Shown piece by piece: positions 42,981-50,770 of a stretch of DNA of 64,000 nt. Both the position numbers and the translations under genes were made by a program. The notes below the pieces were generated by a model. It searched no databases, was not told where the DNA came from, and saw nothing but the letters and a program-made list of their open reading frames with translations. This DNA comes from Bradyrhizobium sp. Rc3b (lineage in GTDB: Bacteria; Pseudomonadota; Alphaproteobacteria; Rhizobiales; Xanthobacteraceae). The DNA is taken from contig NZ_FOUS01000003.1 of assembly GCF_900114915.1 (NCBI RefSeq), positions 1-64,000 of the forward strand. The letters are read 5' to 3'. Numbering within the stretch: position 1 is the first letter of the stretch; each line of letters starts with the position of its first letter.

Positions 42981-44555
42981 ATGACGCACGTCACCTTGCG
43001 AAGCGAATTCGAAACCCTGATCGACCCCTATGCGCCGGTCGCGCAGGTCGGCACCGGCTTTGACTTCACGGAGGGGCCGATCTGGCATCCGGTCGATCAC
43101 TATCTGCTGTTCTCGGACATGCCGGGTGACGTGCGCCGGCGCTGGGATGCGCGGCGCGGCGTGGTCGAGGTCAAGCGTCCCTCGAACAAGTGCAACGGCA
43201 TGACCTATGATGCCGAGCTCAATCTGATCGTCTGCGAGCACGCGACCTCGTCGCTGATCCGCGAGCGGCCGGATGGGCGGCGCGAGGTGCTGGCTTCGCA
43301 CTTCCAGGGCCAGGAGCTGAACAGCCCGAACGACGTCTGCGTGCACTCCTCCGGCGCGATCTATTTCTCTGACCCCTGGTACGGCCGCATGCCGGTCTAT
43401 GGCGTCGAGCGGCCGCGTCAGCTCGGCTTCCAGGGCGTCTATCGCCTCGTGCCCGGCGGTGAGCCGAAGCTCGTGGTCGAGCGCAATCTGTTCGACCAGC
43501 CGAACGGGCTGTGCTTCTCGCCGGACGAGAAGCTGCTCTATGTCAACGACACCGTGCAGGCGCTGGTCCGCGTCTTCGACGTCAATGCCGACGGCTCGCT
43601 GTCGAATGCGCGGGTGTTCGCAAGCGGCATCCGCTCCGAGCTCGAGGCCGGCCTGCCCGACGGCATGAAGTGCGACCAGCACGGCAATGTCTGGGTCACC
43701 GCGCCCGGCGGGGTCTGGGTCTATTCGCCGCGCGGCGAGCTGCTCGGCAAGGTCCGGGTGCCCGAGATGGTCGCCAACCTCGCCTGGGGCGGGCCGGATT
43801 TCCGCACGCTGTATTTGACCTCGACGCATTCGGTCTACGGCATTCCGACCAAGGTCGGCCCGCGGCACGAGCCTTATATGAGCGGCCGGCGAAGTAGCGG
43901 CGGCGCGGCGGCAAGCACCTCGCCGGCGGCACCTATCCTCGCGGACGGCGACATGCGGCTTGATCCGCAGCGCTGTGCCATGATCATCCAGGATTTGCAG
44001 AACGACGTCATCATGGATGGCGGCGCCTTCGCCGAGTCGGGCGCTCCCGGGCATGCGAAGCAGCAGCACGTCGTCGAGAATGTCCGCCGTCTCGCGGAGA
44101 CCGCGCGGGCACGGGGCGTTGCGATCATTCATGTCTGGTTCGTCGTCGAGCCGGGCGCGCCCGGCGTCACGCTGAACGCACCGCTGTTCGAAGGCCTCGT
44201 CGACAGCAAGGCGATGGTGCGCGGAAGCTGGGGCGCGGCGCCCGTCTCCGGCCTCGAACCCCGGCCTGGCGATTTCGTCGTCGAGAAGATGCGGATGAGC
44301 GCGTGGGAGGGCACTCGGCTGGAGACGATCCTCAAGGCGACCGGGCGCGACATGATCATCAACACCGGCGCCTGGACCAACATGTCGGTCGAGCACACCG
44401 CCCGCACCGGGGCGGACAAGGGCTACTTCATGATCGTCCCCGAAGATTGCTGCTCGACCATGAACGCCGACTGGCACCACGCGTCGATCAATTTCGCCAT
44501 GCAGAACGTCGCGATCGTCACGAGGGCAGATGCCGTCATCAGGGCGTTGGGATGA
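42981..44555 (+). CDS. SMP-30/gluconolactonase fused to an isochorismatase-like domain
   Basis: A 524-residue fusion. Residues ~20-295 are an SMP-30/gluconolactonase beta-propeller with metal ligands E31 (DFTEGPIW), N175 (DQPNGLCFSPDE) and D227 (GLPDGMK). After a Ser/Ala linker (300-325) a cysteine-hydrolase/isochorismatase domain runs to the end: D338 (IIQDLQND), K436 (VEKMRMSAW). The position of the catalytic Cys is S469 in TNMSVEHTAR (normally TN-x-CVE-x-TAR). Either it is an isochorismatase-type, Cys-independent hydrolase or a non-catalytic domain. It is in frame throughout. Confidence 0.9.
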   Translation: MTHVTLRSEFETLIDPYAPVAQVGTGFDFTEGPIWHPVDHYLLFSDMPGDVRRRWDARRGVVEVKRPSNKCNGMTYDAELNLIVCEHATSSLIRERPDGRREVLASHFQGQELNSPNDVCVHSSGAIYFSDPWYGRMPVYGVERPRQLGFQGVYRLVPGGEPKLVVERNLFDQPNGLCFSPDEKLLYVNDTVQALVRVFDVNADGSLSNARVFASGIRSELEAGLPDGMKCDQHGNVWVTAPGGVWVYSPRGELLGKVRVPEMVANLAWGGPDFRTLYLTSTHSVYGIPTKVGPRHEPYMSGRRSSGGAAASTSPAAPILADGDMRLDPQRCAMIIQDLQNDVIMDGGAFAESGAPGHAKQQHVVENVRRLAETARARGVAIIHVWFVVEPGAPGVTLNAPLFEGLVDSKAMVRGSWGAAPVSGLEPRPGDFVVEKMRMSAWEGTRLETILKATGRDMIINTGAWTNMSVEHTARTGADKGYFMIVPEDCCSTMNADWHHASINFAMQNVAIVTRADAVIRALG

Positions 44556-44558
44556 GCG

Positions 44559-45185
44559 GTGGCAAAGATTTTGCACCTCTCCTGCTCGCCACGCCCTGAC
44601 TCCGAGTCAAGTGCCGGCGCGCGCGTCTTTCTTGACGGCTTTCGCCAGGCCCGGCCGGACTGGGACCTCGATGTCGTGGACCTCTGGCGGGAGCGGATGC
44701 CGGAATTCTCGGGCCCCATCGCCGAGGCCAAATATGCACGGATGAACGGGCAAGCCTTCAACGACACGCAACGCGACAGCTTTGCGGAGGCCGAGCGCAT
44801 GGCGCTGCGGTTTTCGTTGGCCGATCGCGTGCTGATCTCGACGCCGATGTGGAACTTCAGCATTCCCTACAAGCTCAAGCAGTGGCTCGACATCATCGTT
44901 CAGCCCGGGCTGACGTTCCGGTTCGACCCGTCACAGGGCTATCTGCCACTGCTCAAGGACCGGCCGACGCTGGTGATTCTCGCCAGCGGCAGTGACTTTG
45001 CCACCGGCATGAACCGCGGCCGCATCGACATGGCAACGCCTTACCTGCGAGATATCCTGCGCTTCATCGGTATCGACAATGTCCGCTTCGTGCCGATCGG
45101 GCCAACCACGGGACCGCAGCAGCCGATTAAGGCTGCGCGGGAAAGGGCGCATCGACGTCTGGCCGCAATGGCGGCGAATTTCTGA
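44559..45185 (+). CDS. FMN-dependent NADH:quinone/azo reductase-like flavodoxin-fold protein
   Basis: A 208-residue AzoR-type protein: LHLSCSPRPDSESSAGARVFLDGF phosphate loop, TPMWNFSIPYKLKQWLDIIVQPGLTFRF flavin/active-site stretch, LILASGSDF. It reduces quinones or azo compounds with NAD(P)H and could handle a quinone product of the upstream pathway. The GTG start lies 3 nt after the fusion gene, so it is the last gene of the operon. It is convergent with ubiV. Confidence 0.9.
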   Translation: MAKILHLSCSPRPDSESSAGARVFLDGFRQARPDWDLDVVDLWRERMPEFSGPIAEAKYARMNGQAFNDTQRDSFAEAERMALRFSLADRVLISTPMWNFSIPYKLKQWLDIIVQPGLTFRFDPSQGYLPLLKDRPTLVILASGSDFATGMNRGRIDMATPYLRDILRFIGIDNVRFVPIGPTTGPQQPIKAARERAHRRLAAMAANF

Positions 45186-45208
45186 GCGCCCGCCAACGCC
45201 GAACCCGT

Positions 45209-46141
45209 TCAGAGAAGCCCGATTTGCGCCGAGCCTTGCGCGTCGCCTGATCGGGCCTGACGATAGACGTGCCCTGGCTCTGCCCACAGAAACCCATTCG
45301 AGAACGGCACACCAGGATAGGCCGCCGCAAGCCGGCGGTTGCCGCCCTCGACATCGTCACGGCCGTTCAGCACGTCGCGAAAGGTCCTGGCGACGACGAC
45401 CATGTCGCAATCCTGCGGCGACAGGCGAAGTGAGCCGACGTTGCTCTCACGCAAGATGCCGGCCTCGCCCAGCAGATTGGCGCAGGTGTGCGACAGGGTC
45501 TGCACCCCGTTGATGGTCAGAAAATCCTGCTGCTCCAGCGTGTTCAGAAGGAGACCATCCGGGTCCTTCTCACAGACGAAGCGGCAATTGTCCTTGGCGA
45601 GCTTGTGCAGGCGCGCATGATAGCAACGGGCCGAGATGGCCAGCGGCACCCTGCCGAACGCGAACACTTCGATCGTGGTATCGGGAACAGCCCTTGCGAT
45701 GGTCGCCACCGAGGCCAGCGGCAGCTCCGGCGGCAGGCAGATGCGCCTCGCCCCGCGCGCGGCGTGAAAGGCCGCGCTCGCCTCGTTGTAGATGTTGACG
45801 AACGGCCCGATCGCGTGCGGCCGGCCTGCGAGCGCCCTGAGACAGGTCAGGTCATTGACCTCGACCATCACGCCTTCGGCCGCCGCAAGCTCCTCGGTCT
45901 GGCGGCGCTCACGCCGCAGCGAAACCAGGATCAGCGAACCCAGCAACACCTGCTTGCCCGCGCTCTGCAGCCGTTCGACCACGCCCGGAATCAAGTCTGC
46001 GAAGAACGGCGAGCGCTTCGAGCAGACGACCTCGCCGACGGATACGACGTCGAGCGGCGCTTCGTCGGCGATCCGGAAATAGAAGTCGCGCCAGCGTTCC
46101 GGCGCCCAATTGTACAGAACGGGACCGAGGCTGAGTTGCAT
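45209..46141 (-). CDS. ubiV: anaerobic ubiquinone hydroxylation protein UbiV (U32 peptidase family)
   Basis: A 310-residue U32-family protein. The [4Fe-4S] cysteines of UbiV are visible: C40 (EVVCSKR), then C173, C186 and C190 in RCYHARLHKLAKDNCRFVCEK, the C-x12-C-x3-C spacing of E. coli UbiV. With UbiU it performs the oxygen-independent hydroxylations of ubiquinone biosynthesis, using prephenate as the oxygen donor in E. coli. It follows ubiU by 27 nt in the ubiT-ubiU-ubiV operon. Confidence 0.93.
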   Translation of the reverse strand: MQLSLGPVLYNWAPERWRDFYFRIADEAPLDVVSVGEVVCSKRSPFFADLIPGVVERLQSAGKQVLLGSLILVSLRRERRQTEELAAAEGVMVEVNDLTCLRALAGRPHAIGPFVNIYNEASAAFHAARGARRICLPPELPLASVATIARAVPDTTIEVFAFGRVPLAISARCYHARLHKLAKDNCRFVCEKDPDGLLLNTLEQQDFLTINGVQTLSHTCANLLGEAGILRESNVGSLRLSPQDCDMVVVARTFRDVLNGRDDVEGGNRRLAAAYPGVPFSNGFLWAEPGHVYRQARSGDAQGSAQIGLL

Positions 46142-46168
46142 CTTCCGGACCTCACCTATTCGAAAAGA

Positions 46169-47149
46169 TTAGCGCCAGGTCTTGCGATAGGCGCCGACCG
46201 TGGAGGCCTGCCCTTCGGTGAACGGCTTCAGGCTTGCGATCTCTGCCTCACTGCCGCTCTCGAGCGCGGCGAGCGCATGGCGGAAATGTCGCACCACGCT
46301 CTCGACATAGGCACGGCCGCGCTGGCGGCCCTCGATCTTGAGCGCGGTCACGCCGGCATCGCGCAAGCCTTTGAGCAGCGTCGTGGCATCCAGGCTGACG
46401 GGGTCCTCGAAAATATAGCCGGCGCCCTGCGCGGTCGAGAAGCGCCCCTTGCACAGCGTCGGATAGCCCGCAGGCTCACTCGACCCGAACCGGTTGATGG
46501 TGAAGCCACCCAAACTGGACTTCGTCCCCTCCGCGGTCTGTTCGTAGGTCACATGGCTCGGCGGCGAGCAGACGCCCTGCATGTTCGGTGACTTGCCGGT
46601 TGCATAGGACGACAGCGAACAGCGCCCCTCGGCCATCACGCAGAGGCCGCCGAACACGAAGACTTCGGTCTCGCAGGCCGATTCCCGGGTGATCTCGGCG
46701 ATCTCCGGCACACTCAGGACGCGGGGCAGCACTACGCGCCGCGCCCCGAAATTCTCGGCGTAGAAGGCGATAGCATCGGGATTTGCGGCCGCGGCCTGAA
46801 CCGAGACGTGCAAGCGCTGGTTAGGATGGCGCCGCGCGGCGTAGTCCATCAATCCGATATCGGCGAGGATCAGCGCATCGGCCCCCGCACTCGCCGCATC
46901 GTCCACCGCGCGATGCCAGATGTCGACCGCGGAGGCGCGCGGGAAGGTGTTGATGGCCACCAGGATCTTCGCGCCGCGGCCATGCGCCAGCGCGATCCCC
47001 TTGCGCAGCTCGTCGCGGCTGAAATTCAGCCCCGGAAAATTGCGCGCGTTGGTCTCGTCGTTGAAGCCGCAATAGATCGCATCGGCGCCGGCATCGATGG
47101 CACTCTTCAGCGCCGCCGGGGTGCCGGCAGGACAGATCAGCTCCATCAT
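46169..47149 (-). CDS. ubiU: anaerobic ubiquinone hydroxylation protein UbiU (U32 peptidase family)
   Basis: A 326-residue U32-family partner of UbiV. Four cysteines, C170, C177 (GLCVMAEGRC), C194 (QGVCSPP) and C233 (TLCKGRF), match the cluster-binding set of UbiU. Typical text includes ELICPAGTPAALKSAIDAGADAIYCGFND and LKIEGRQRGRAYVESVVR. The gene opens with ATGATG; the first ATG overlaps the ubiT stop (ATGA), while the second gives the usual family N-terminus. Confidence 0.94.
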   Translation of the reverse strand: MMELICPAGTPAALKSAIDAGADAIYCGFNDETNARNFPGLNFSRDELRKGIALAHGRGAKILVAINTFPRASAVDIWHRAVDDAASAGADALILADIGLMDYAARRHPNQRLHVSVQAAAANPDAIAFYAENFGARRVVLPRVLSVPEIAEITRESACETEVFVFGGLCVMAEGRCSLSSYATGKSPNMQGVCSPPSHVTYEQTAEGTKSSLGGFTINRFGSSEPAGYPTLCKGRFSTAQGAGYIFEDPVSLDATTLLKGLRDAGVTALKIEGRQRGRAYVESVVRHFRHALAALESGSEAEIASLKPFTEGQASTVGAYRKTWR

Positions 47150-47688
47150 CTCGATTGCTCGCCATGGCCGGATGAGGCGATCACGCGGCCACGGGTAGCC
47201 TCGAAGGCCCGCCTCGCCGGCGCGCCCAGCGGACCGAACAGCGAGGACAGCTCTTCGGCCAGATCGAGCTGGGCGTCGTCGATCGCATTGCGCAGCGCCA
47301 GCACCGCCTCCACATCGCCCTCGACCACGAGCTCACGCGAGAACATCAGGGCATCGCCATCGACCCTGCCTTCGAGCAGAGCCAGCAGATTGGCGAGCGA
47401 AGCCGAGATCCGCGCATCCAGACCACGCGGCAAGTCACGCACCACCGACAGGCGCGGCCTGGCCTCGACCACGAAGGCGAAGGGCAGATCAATCGGCTTG
47501 ATACCGAACCGCGCGCGCGCGTGATCGCCGAGCCGGTCGAATATTGCGGGGTTGCGCCGGTAGATCCGCTGCAGGACACCGCCGAGAGCGAGTTGCAACG
47601 GCAGCAGAGGCAGGGGACGCATGGCCAATGCGACAAGCGGCGGAATCGTCGGCAACGGGCCGGGCGATGCGGCGGACGGATCATTCAT
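47146..47688 (-). CDS. ubiT: anaerobic ubiquinone accessory protein UbiT (SCP2 domain)
   Basis: A 180-residue SCP2 (sterol-carrier) protein, the lipid-binding accessory factor of the UbiUV pathway. The visible SCP2 core is LALGGVLQRIYRRNPAIFDRLGDHARARFGIKPIDLPFAFVVEARPRLSVV, then DARISASLANLLALLEGRVDGDALMFSRELVVEGDVEAVLALRNAID. The ATG at 47688 starts the protein; residues upstream in the frame are Arg/Ser-rich shadow. It is the first gene of ubiTUV, with an FNR/FixK-like site 36 nt upstream. Confidence 0.92.
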   Translation of the reverse strand: MNDPSAASPGPLPTIPPLVALAMRPLPLLPLQLALGGVLQRIYRRNPAIFDRLGDHARARFGIKPIDLPFAFVVEARPRLSVVRDLPRGLDARISASLANLLALLEGRVDGDALMFSRELVVEGDVEAVLALRNAIDDAQLDLAEELSSLFGPLGAPARRAFEATRGRVIASSGHGEQSR

Positions 47689-47723
47689 GGCCACACATCT
47701 GGACGGATTGCACGCCGATGTAT

Positions 47724-47737
47724 TTGACCGGGAACAA
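47724..47737. promoter_or_regulatory. FNR/FixK-like site between ubiT and the UbiD-type gene
   Basis: TTGAC-CGGG-AACAA has one mismatch per half to the FNR consensus (TTGAT-N4-ATCAA) and fits TTGA-N6-xCAA of FixK-type sites. It sits 36 nt from ubiT and 52 nt from the divergent gene, so it could drive both under low oxygen. Confidence 0.5.
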
Positions 47738-47788
47738 TGAAGACCGAAAACAACCCGGCTAGCTCTCATTTTTTGGGAGCTTGTCCAG

Positions 47789-49318
47789 TTGCAACGTGAT
47801 GTGCCGCGCTTTCGCGACTTGTCCGACTTCCTGCGCTTCATCGAAAGCCGGGGACAGTTGCGACGCATTCGCGAGAAGGTCTCCGTCGTCCACGAGATCA
47901 CGGAAATTCACCGGCGTGTGCTCGAGGCACACGGACCGGCACTATTGTTCGAGCAGCCCGTCAAGGCCGACGGCCGCCCCTCGGAGATGCCGCTCCTCAC
48001 CAATCTGTTTGGAACGGTCGAGCGGATCGCATGGGGCATGGGCATCGCGCCCGACCGTCTTGGAGAGCTCGGCGAGTTGATGGCCGAGCTCCGCGCACCG
48101 CGACCACCGCACGGCATCAGGGATGTCCTCGATAAGCTCCCGCTCGCGCGCGCCGCGCTGGCGACGCGCCCGCGCACGCGCGCGGCGGCGCCGGTCCAGG
48201 ACTGCGTCGCGATGGAGCCCGACATTGATCTTGCGAGATTGCCGGTCCAGATCTGCTGGCCCGGCGAGCCGGCGCCGCTGATCACCTGGCCACTCGTGAT
48301 CACCGTGCCTCCGGACTCCGCGACGGCGGACCAGGAGGAGAATGTCGGCGTCTACCGCATGCAGGTGCTCGGCCGCGACCGCGCCATCATCCGCTGGCTG
48401 GCGCATCGCGGCGGCGCAAGGCATCACCAGCAATGGAAGGCGCTCGGGCGCGACATGCCGGTCGCGATCGTCATCGGCGCCGATCCCGCCACGATCCTTG
48501 CCGCCGTGCTGCCGCTGCCCGAGACGCTCTCCGAGCTGCGCTTCTCCGGCATCCTGCGCGGCGAGCGGCCTGACCTCGCACCATGCCTCACCGTCCCGCT
48601 CGCGATCCCGGCCGAGGCCGAAATCGTCATCGAGGGCTTCGTCTCCGCGACCGAAACCGCGCCCGAGGGGCCGTATGGCGATCACACCGGGTACTATAAT
48701 TCCGTCGAGGAATTCCCGGTGATGCGCGTGACGGCGATCACCAGCCGGCGTCAGCCTGTGTACCTATCGACCTTCACGGGCCGGCCGCCGGACGAGCCGT
48801 CGCGGATCGGCGAGGCGCTCAACCAGCTGTTCGTGCCGCTGATCCGGCAGCAGTTCCCCGAGGTGACCGACTGCTGGCTGCCGCCGGAGGCCTGCTCCTA
48901 CCGCGTCGCGATCGCGGCGATCAAAAAACGCTATCCCGGCCAGGCGCGGCGACTGATGCTTGGCCTGTGGTCGATGCTGCCGCAGTTCAGCTACACGAAG
49001 CTGCTGATCGTGGTCGACGACGACATCGACATCCGCGACTGGCGCGCGGTGATGTGGGCCGTCTCGACGCGCAGCGATTCCTCGCGCGATCTCGTGACGC
49101 TTACCGACACGCCGATCGACTATCTCGACTTCGCCTCGCCGAAATCCGGTCTCGGCGGCAAGCTCGGCATCGACGCCACCACGAAGATTCTGCCGGAGAC
49201 GGATCGCGAATGGGGCGTTCCGCTGGCCATGGATCCCGCCGTGGTCGCGCGTGTCGATGCGATGTGGTCGAGCCTCGGCCTATCGGGCATGCCGGCGCGC
49301 GCTCCGGTCCTCGCATGA
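47789..49318 (+). CDS. UbiD family prenyl-FMN-dependent decarboxylase
   Basis: A 509-residue UbiD-type enzyme. Family motifs are VGVYRMQVLGRDRAIIRWLAHRGGARHHQQW (prenyl-FMN/Mn binding), EGPYGDHTGYYN with the catalytic Glu region, and VDDDIDIRDWRAVMWAVSTR. It would decarboxylate 4-hydroxy-3-polyprenylbenzoate or a similar aromatic acid. The TTG at 47789 is used with GGGAG 9 nt upstream; no ATG is available near. The ATGA overlap with the UbiX-type gene shows tight coupling. The neighbours suggest it is the decarboxylase used in anaerobic ubiquinone synthesis; a dedicated aromatic decarboxylase is the alternative. Confidence 0.92.
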   Translation: MQRDVPRFRDLSDFLRFIESRGQLRRIREKVSVVHEITEIHRRVLEAHGPALLFEQPVKADGRPSEMPLLTNLFGTVERIAWGMGIAPDRLGELGELMAELRAPRPPHGIRDVLDKLPLARAALATRPRTRAAAPVQDCVAMEPDIDLARLPVQICWPGEPAPLITWPLVITVPPDSATADQEENVGVYRMQVLGRDRAIIRWLAHRGGARHHQQWKALGRDMPVAIVIGADPATILAAVLPLPETLSELRFSGILRGERPDLAPCLTVPLAIPAEAEIVIEGFVSATETAPEGPYGDHTGYYNSVEEFPVMRVTAITSRRQPVYLSTFTGRPPDEPSRIGEALNQLFVPLIRQQFPEVTDCWLPPEACSYRVAIAAIKKRYPGQARRLMLGLWSMLPQFSYTKLLIVVDDDIDIRDWRAVMWAVSTRSDSSRDLVTLTDTPIDYLDFASPKSGLGGKLGIDATTKILPETDREWGVPLAMDPAVVARVDAMWSSLGLSGMPARAPVLA

Positions 49319-49911
49319 GCGGGCGGCAAGGCATCATCGTCGGCATCAGCGGCGCCTCGGGTGCTGCGATCGGCATGCGCATCGTCGAGCTGCTGGCGGA
49401 CAATCCGCACTACGCAGTCCATCTCGTGGTTTCGCCCGCGGCAGAGCGTACGCTGAGCGAGGAAGTGGGACGCGATGCGCTCGCGCGGCTGCGCGCCCTC
49501 GCCTTCCGCCATCATCTTCATTCCGATATCGGCGCCGCGATCGCCAGCGGCTCGTATCCGGTCGCGGGCATGATCGTGGCGCCGTGCTCGATCCGTACGC
49601 TCTCGGCCATCGCCTGGGGGCAGCTCGACAACCTCCTGACGCGCGCGGCCGACGTGCAGCTCAAGGAACGGCGCCGGCTGGTGTTGCTGGTCCGCGAGAG
49701 CCCGCTGCATCTCGGCCATCTCAGAGCGATGCTGCAGGCGACCGAGATCGGCGCGATCATCGCCCCGCCGATGCCGGCCTTCTATCTGAAACCACAATCG
49801 CTGGATGAGGTGATCGACCAGATCGCCGCCCGGGCGATCAACCTGCTCGACCTTGCAAAGCTTCGAATACCGGCAAGGATCTGGTCCGGCCCGGGCGCCG
49901 AAGGCGTCTAG
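49315..49911 (+). CDS. UbiX family flavin prenyltransferase
   Basis: A 198-residue flavoprotein that makes prenyl-FMN for the adjacent UbiD enzyme. Motifs: IIVGISGASGAAIGMRIVELL, VAPCSIRTLSAIAWGQLDNLLTRAADVQLKERRRLVLLVRESPLH, and PPMPAFYLKPQSLDEVIDQIAARAINLLDL. The start overlaps the UbiD-type stop (ATGA). It is convergent with the DUF59 gene 17 nt beyond. Confidence 0.93.
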   Translation: MSGRQGIIVGISGASGAAIGMRIVELLADNPHYAVHLVVSPAAERTLSEEVGRDALARLRALAFRHHLHSDIGAAIASGSYPVAGMIVAPCSIRTLSAIAWGQLDNLLTRAADVQLKERRRLVLLVRESPLHLGHLRAMLQATEIGAIIAPPMPAFYLKPQSLDEVIDQIAARAINLLDLAKLRIPARIWSGPGAEGV

Positions 49912-49928
49912 CCGGCCGCCTCGGCGGA

Positions 49929-50252
49929 TCAGTTCACCTCGGCAAATCCGAGCGACGCCTTGACGCCCGGCGCGATCATCCAGGGTTGCCAAGGCGGCTC
50001 GAACGTCATGGTGACGTCGACCGATTCCACGCCAGGAACCAGGCACGCGCTGTTGGCGACGCCCTCCTTGAGAAAGGACGCGGCGGGGCAGCCGCGTGTC
50101 GTCGCCGTCATGGTGATGTGCGCGGCACCGTCCTCGACCGACACATCATAGATGAAGCCGAGATCGACGATGTTGTGGCCGAGCTCGGGGTCGATCACAA
50201 CCTTCAGCGCCTGCCTGATCTGCTCCACGAGATCATCATCGTTGAAATTCAT
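49929..50252 (-). CDS. DUF59/MIP18 family metal-sulfur cluster assembly factor
   Basis: A 107-residue protein of the PaaD/SufT-like DUF59 family (VIDPELGHNIVDLGFIYDVSVEDGAAHITMTATTRGCPA, one reactive Cys in GCPA). It helps Fe-S or metal-sulfur insertion into target enzymes. The ATG at 50252 overlaps the stop of the DUF2249 gene (ATGA), so the two are coupled. Fe-S targets nearby include UbiU and UbiV. Confidence 0.9.
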   Translation of the reverse strand: MNFNDDDLVEQIRQALKVVIDPELGHNIVDLGFIYDVSVEDGAAHITMTATTRGCPAASFLKEGVANSACLVPGVESVDVTMTFEPPWQPWMIAPGVKASLGFAEVN

Positions 50253-50758
50253 GCGCGCACCCTCACGGTCAGTTGATAGGAATCCTTCTGCGGCGTGAAG
50301 CCGCCGCGCCACTGATGGCCGCGCTTGGTCAGCTCCCGAAACAGGAAGACCGGCTCACGACTGAGCAAGGCTCCGAGCGTCTGCCCGGGTGCAAGCCGCT
50401 CCACTGCAGCCAGAATCCGGACCATCGGCTCCGGCGGATCGAGGTCGCGGTTGTCGAGATGAACCACAGGCTCCGGCCAATCGCCATCGCTCAACGCCGC
50501 GCGCGCCGGTTCGGCCGCATCGGGCGAGCCGTCGCCCGGCAGAAACCGGATCTCCCATTCGCCGCCTTCGAGCTCGGCCTCCCGATGCGCAAAGCCCTTG
50601 CTCGCCATGACGTCGAACAGGGGCACCGGCTTGAAGGGGGCATAGAGCCGCAGCCCCTCCCCGGGCGCGAGCCGCGCGAGCGCGGCCATGATAATCGAGA
50701 ACGGCTCGCCGCCTGCACGCAGGATCGGCCGGACATCGACGTCGATGAACTCGGTCAT
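50249..50758 (-). CDS. tandem DUF2249 protein
   Basis: A 169-residue protein with two TusA/SirA-like DUF2249 domains: FIDVDVRPILRAGGEPFSIIMAALARLAPGEGLRLYAPFKPVPLFDVMASKGF and VVHLDNRDLDPPEPMVRILAAVERLAPGQTLGALLSREPVFLFRELTKRG. The family occurs with denitrification and NO-response genes, often near hemerythrins and NnrS-like proteins; its exact function is not settled. It lies between the heme-copper-oxidase-like gene (12-nt gap) and DUF59. Confidence 0.9.
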   Translation of the reverse strand: MTEFIDVDVRPILRAGGEPFSIIMAALARLAPGEGLRLYAPFKPVPLFDVMASKGFAHREAELEGGEWEIRFLPGDGSPDAAEPARAALSDGDWPEPVVHLDNRDLDPPEPMVRILAAVERLAPGQTLGALLSREPVFLFRELTKRGHQWRGGFTPQKDSYQLTVRVRA

Positions 50759-50770
50759 TGCAGTCTCCTT

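Noticed and set aside
47544..47762. Small forward frames at the ubiT/UbiD-type divergent region
   Set aside because: They overlap ubiT on the other strand and are Arg/Ala-rich. The FNR-like site and starts of the real genes explain this region.
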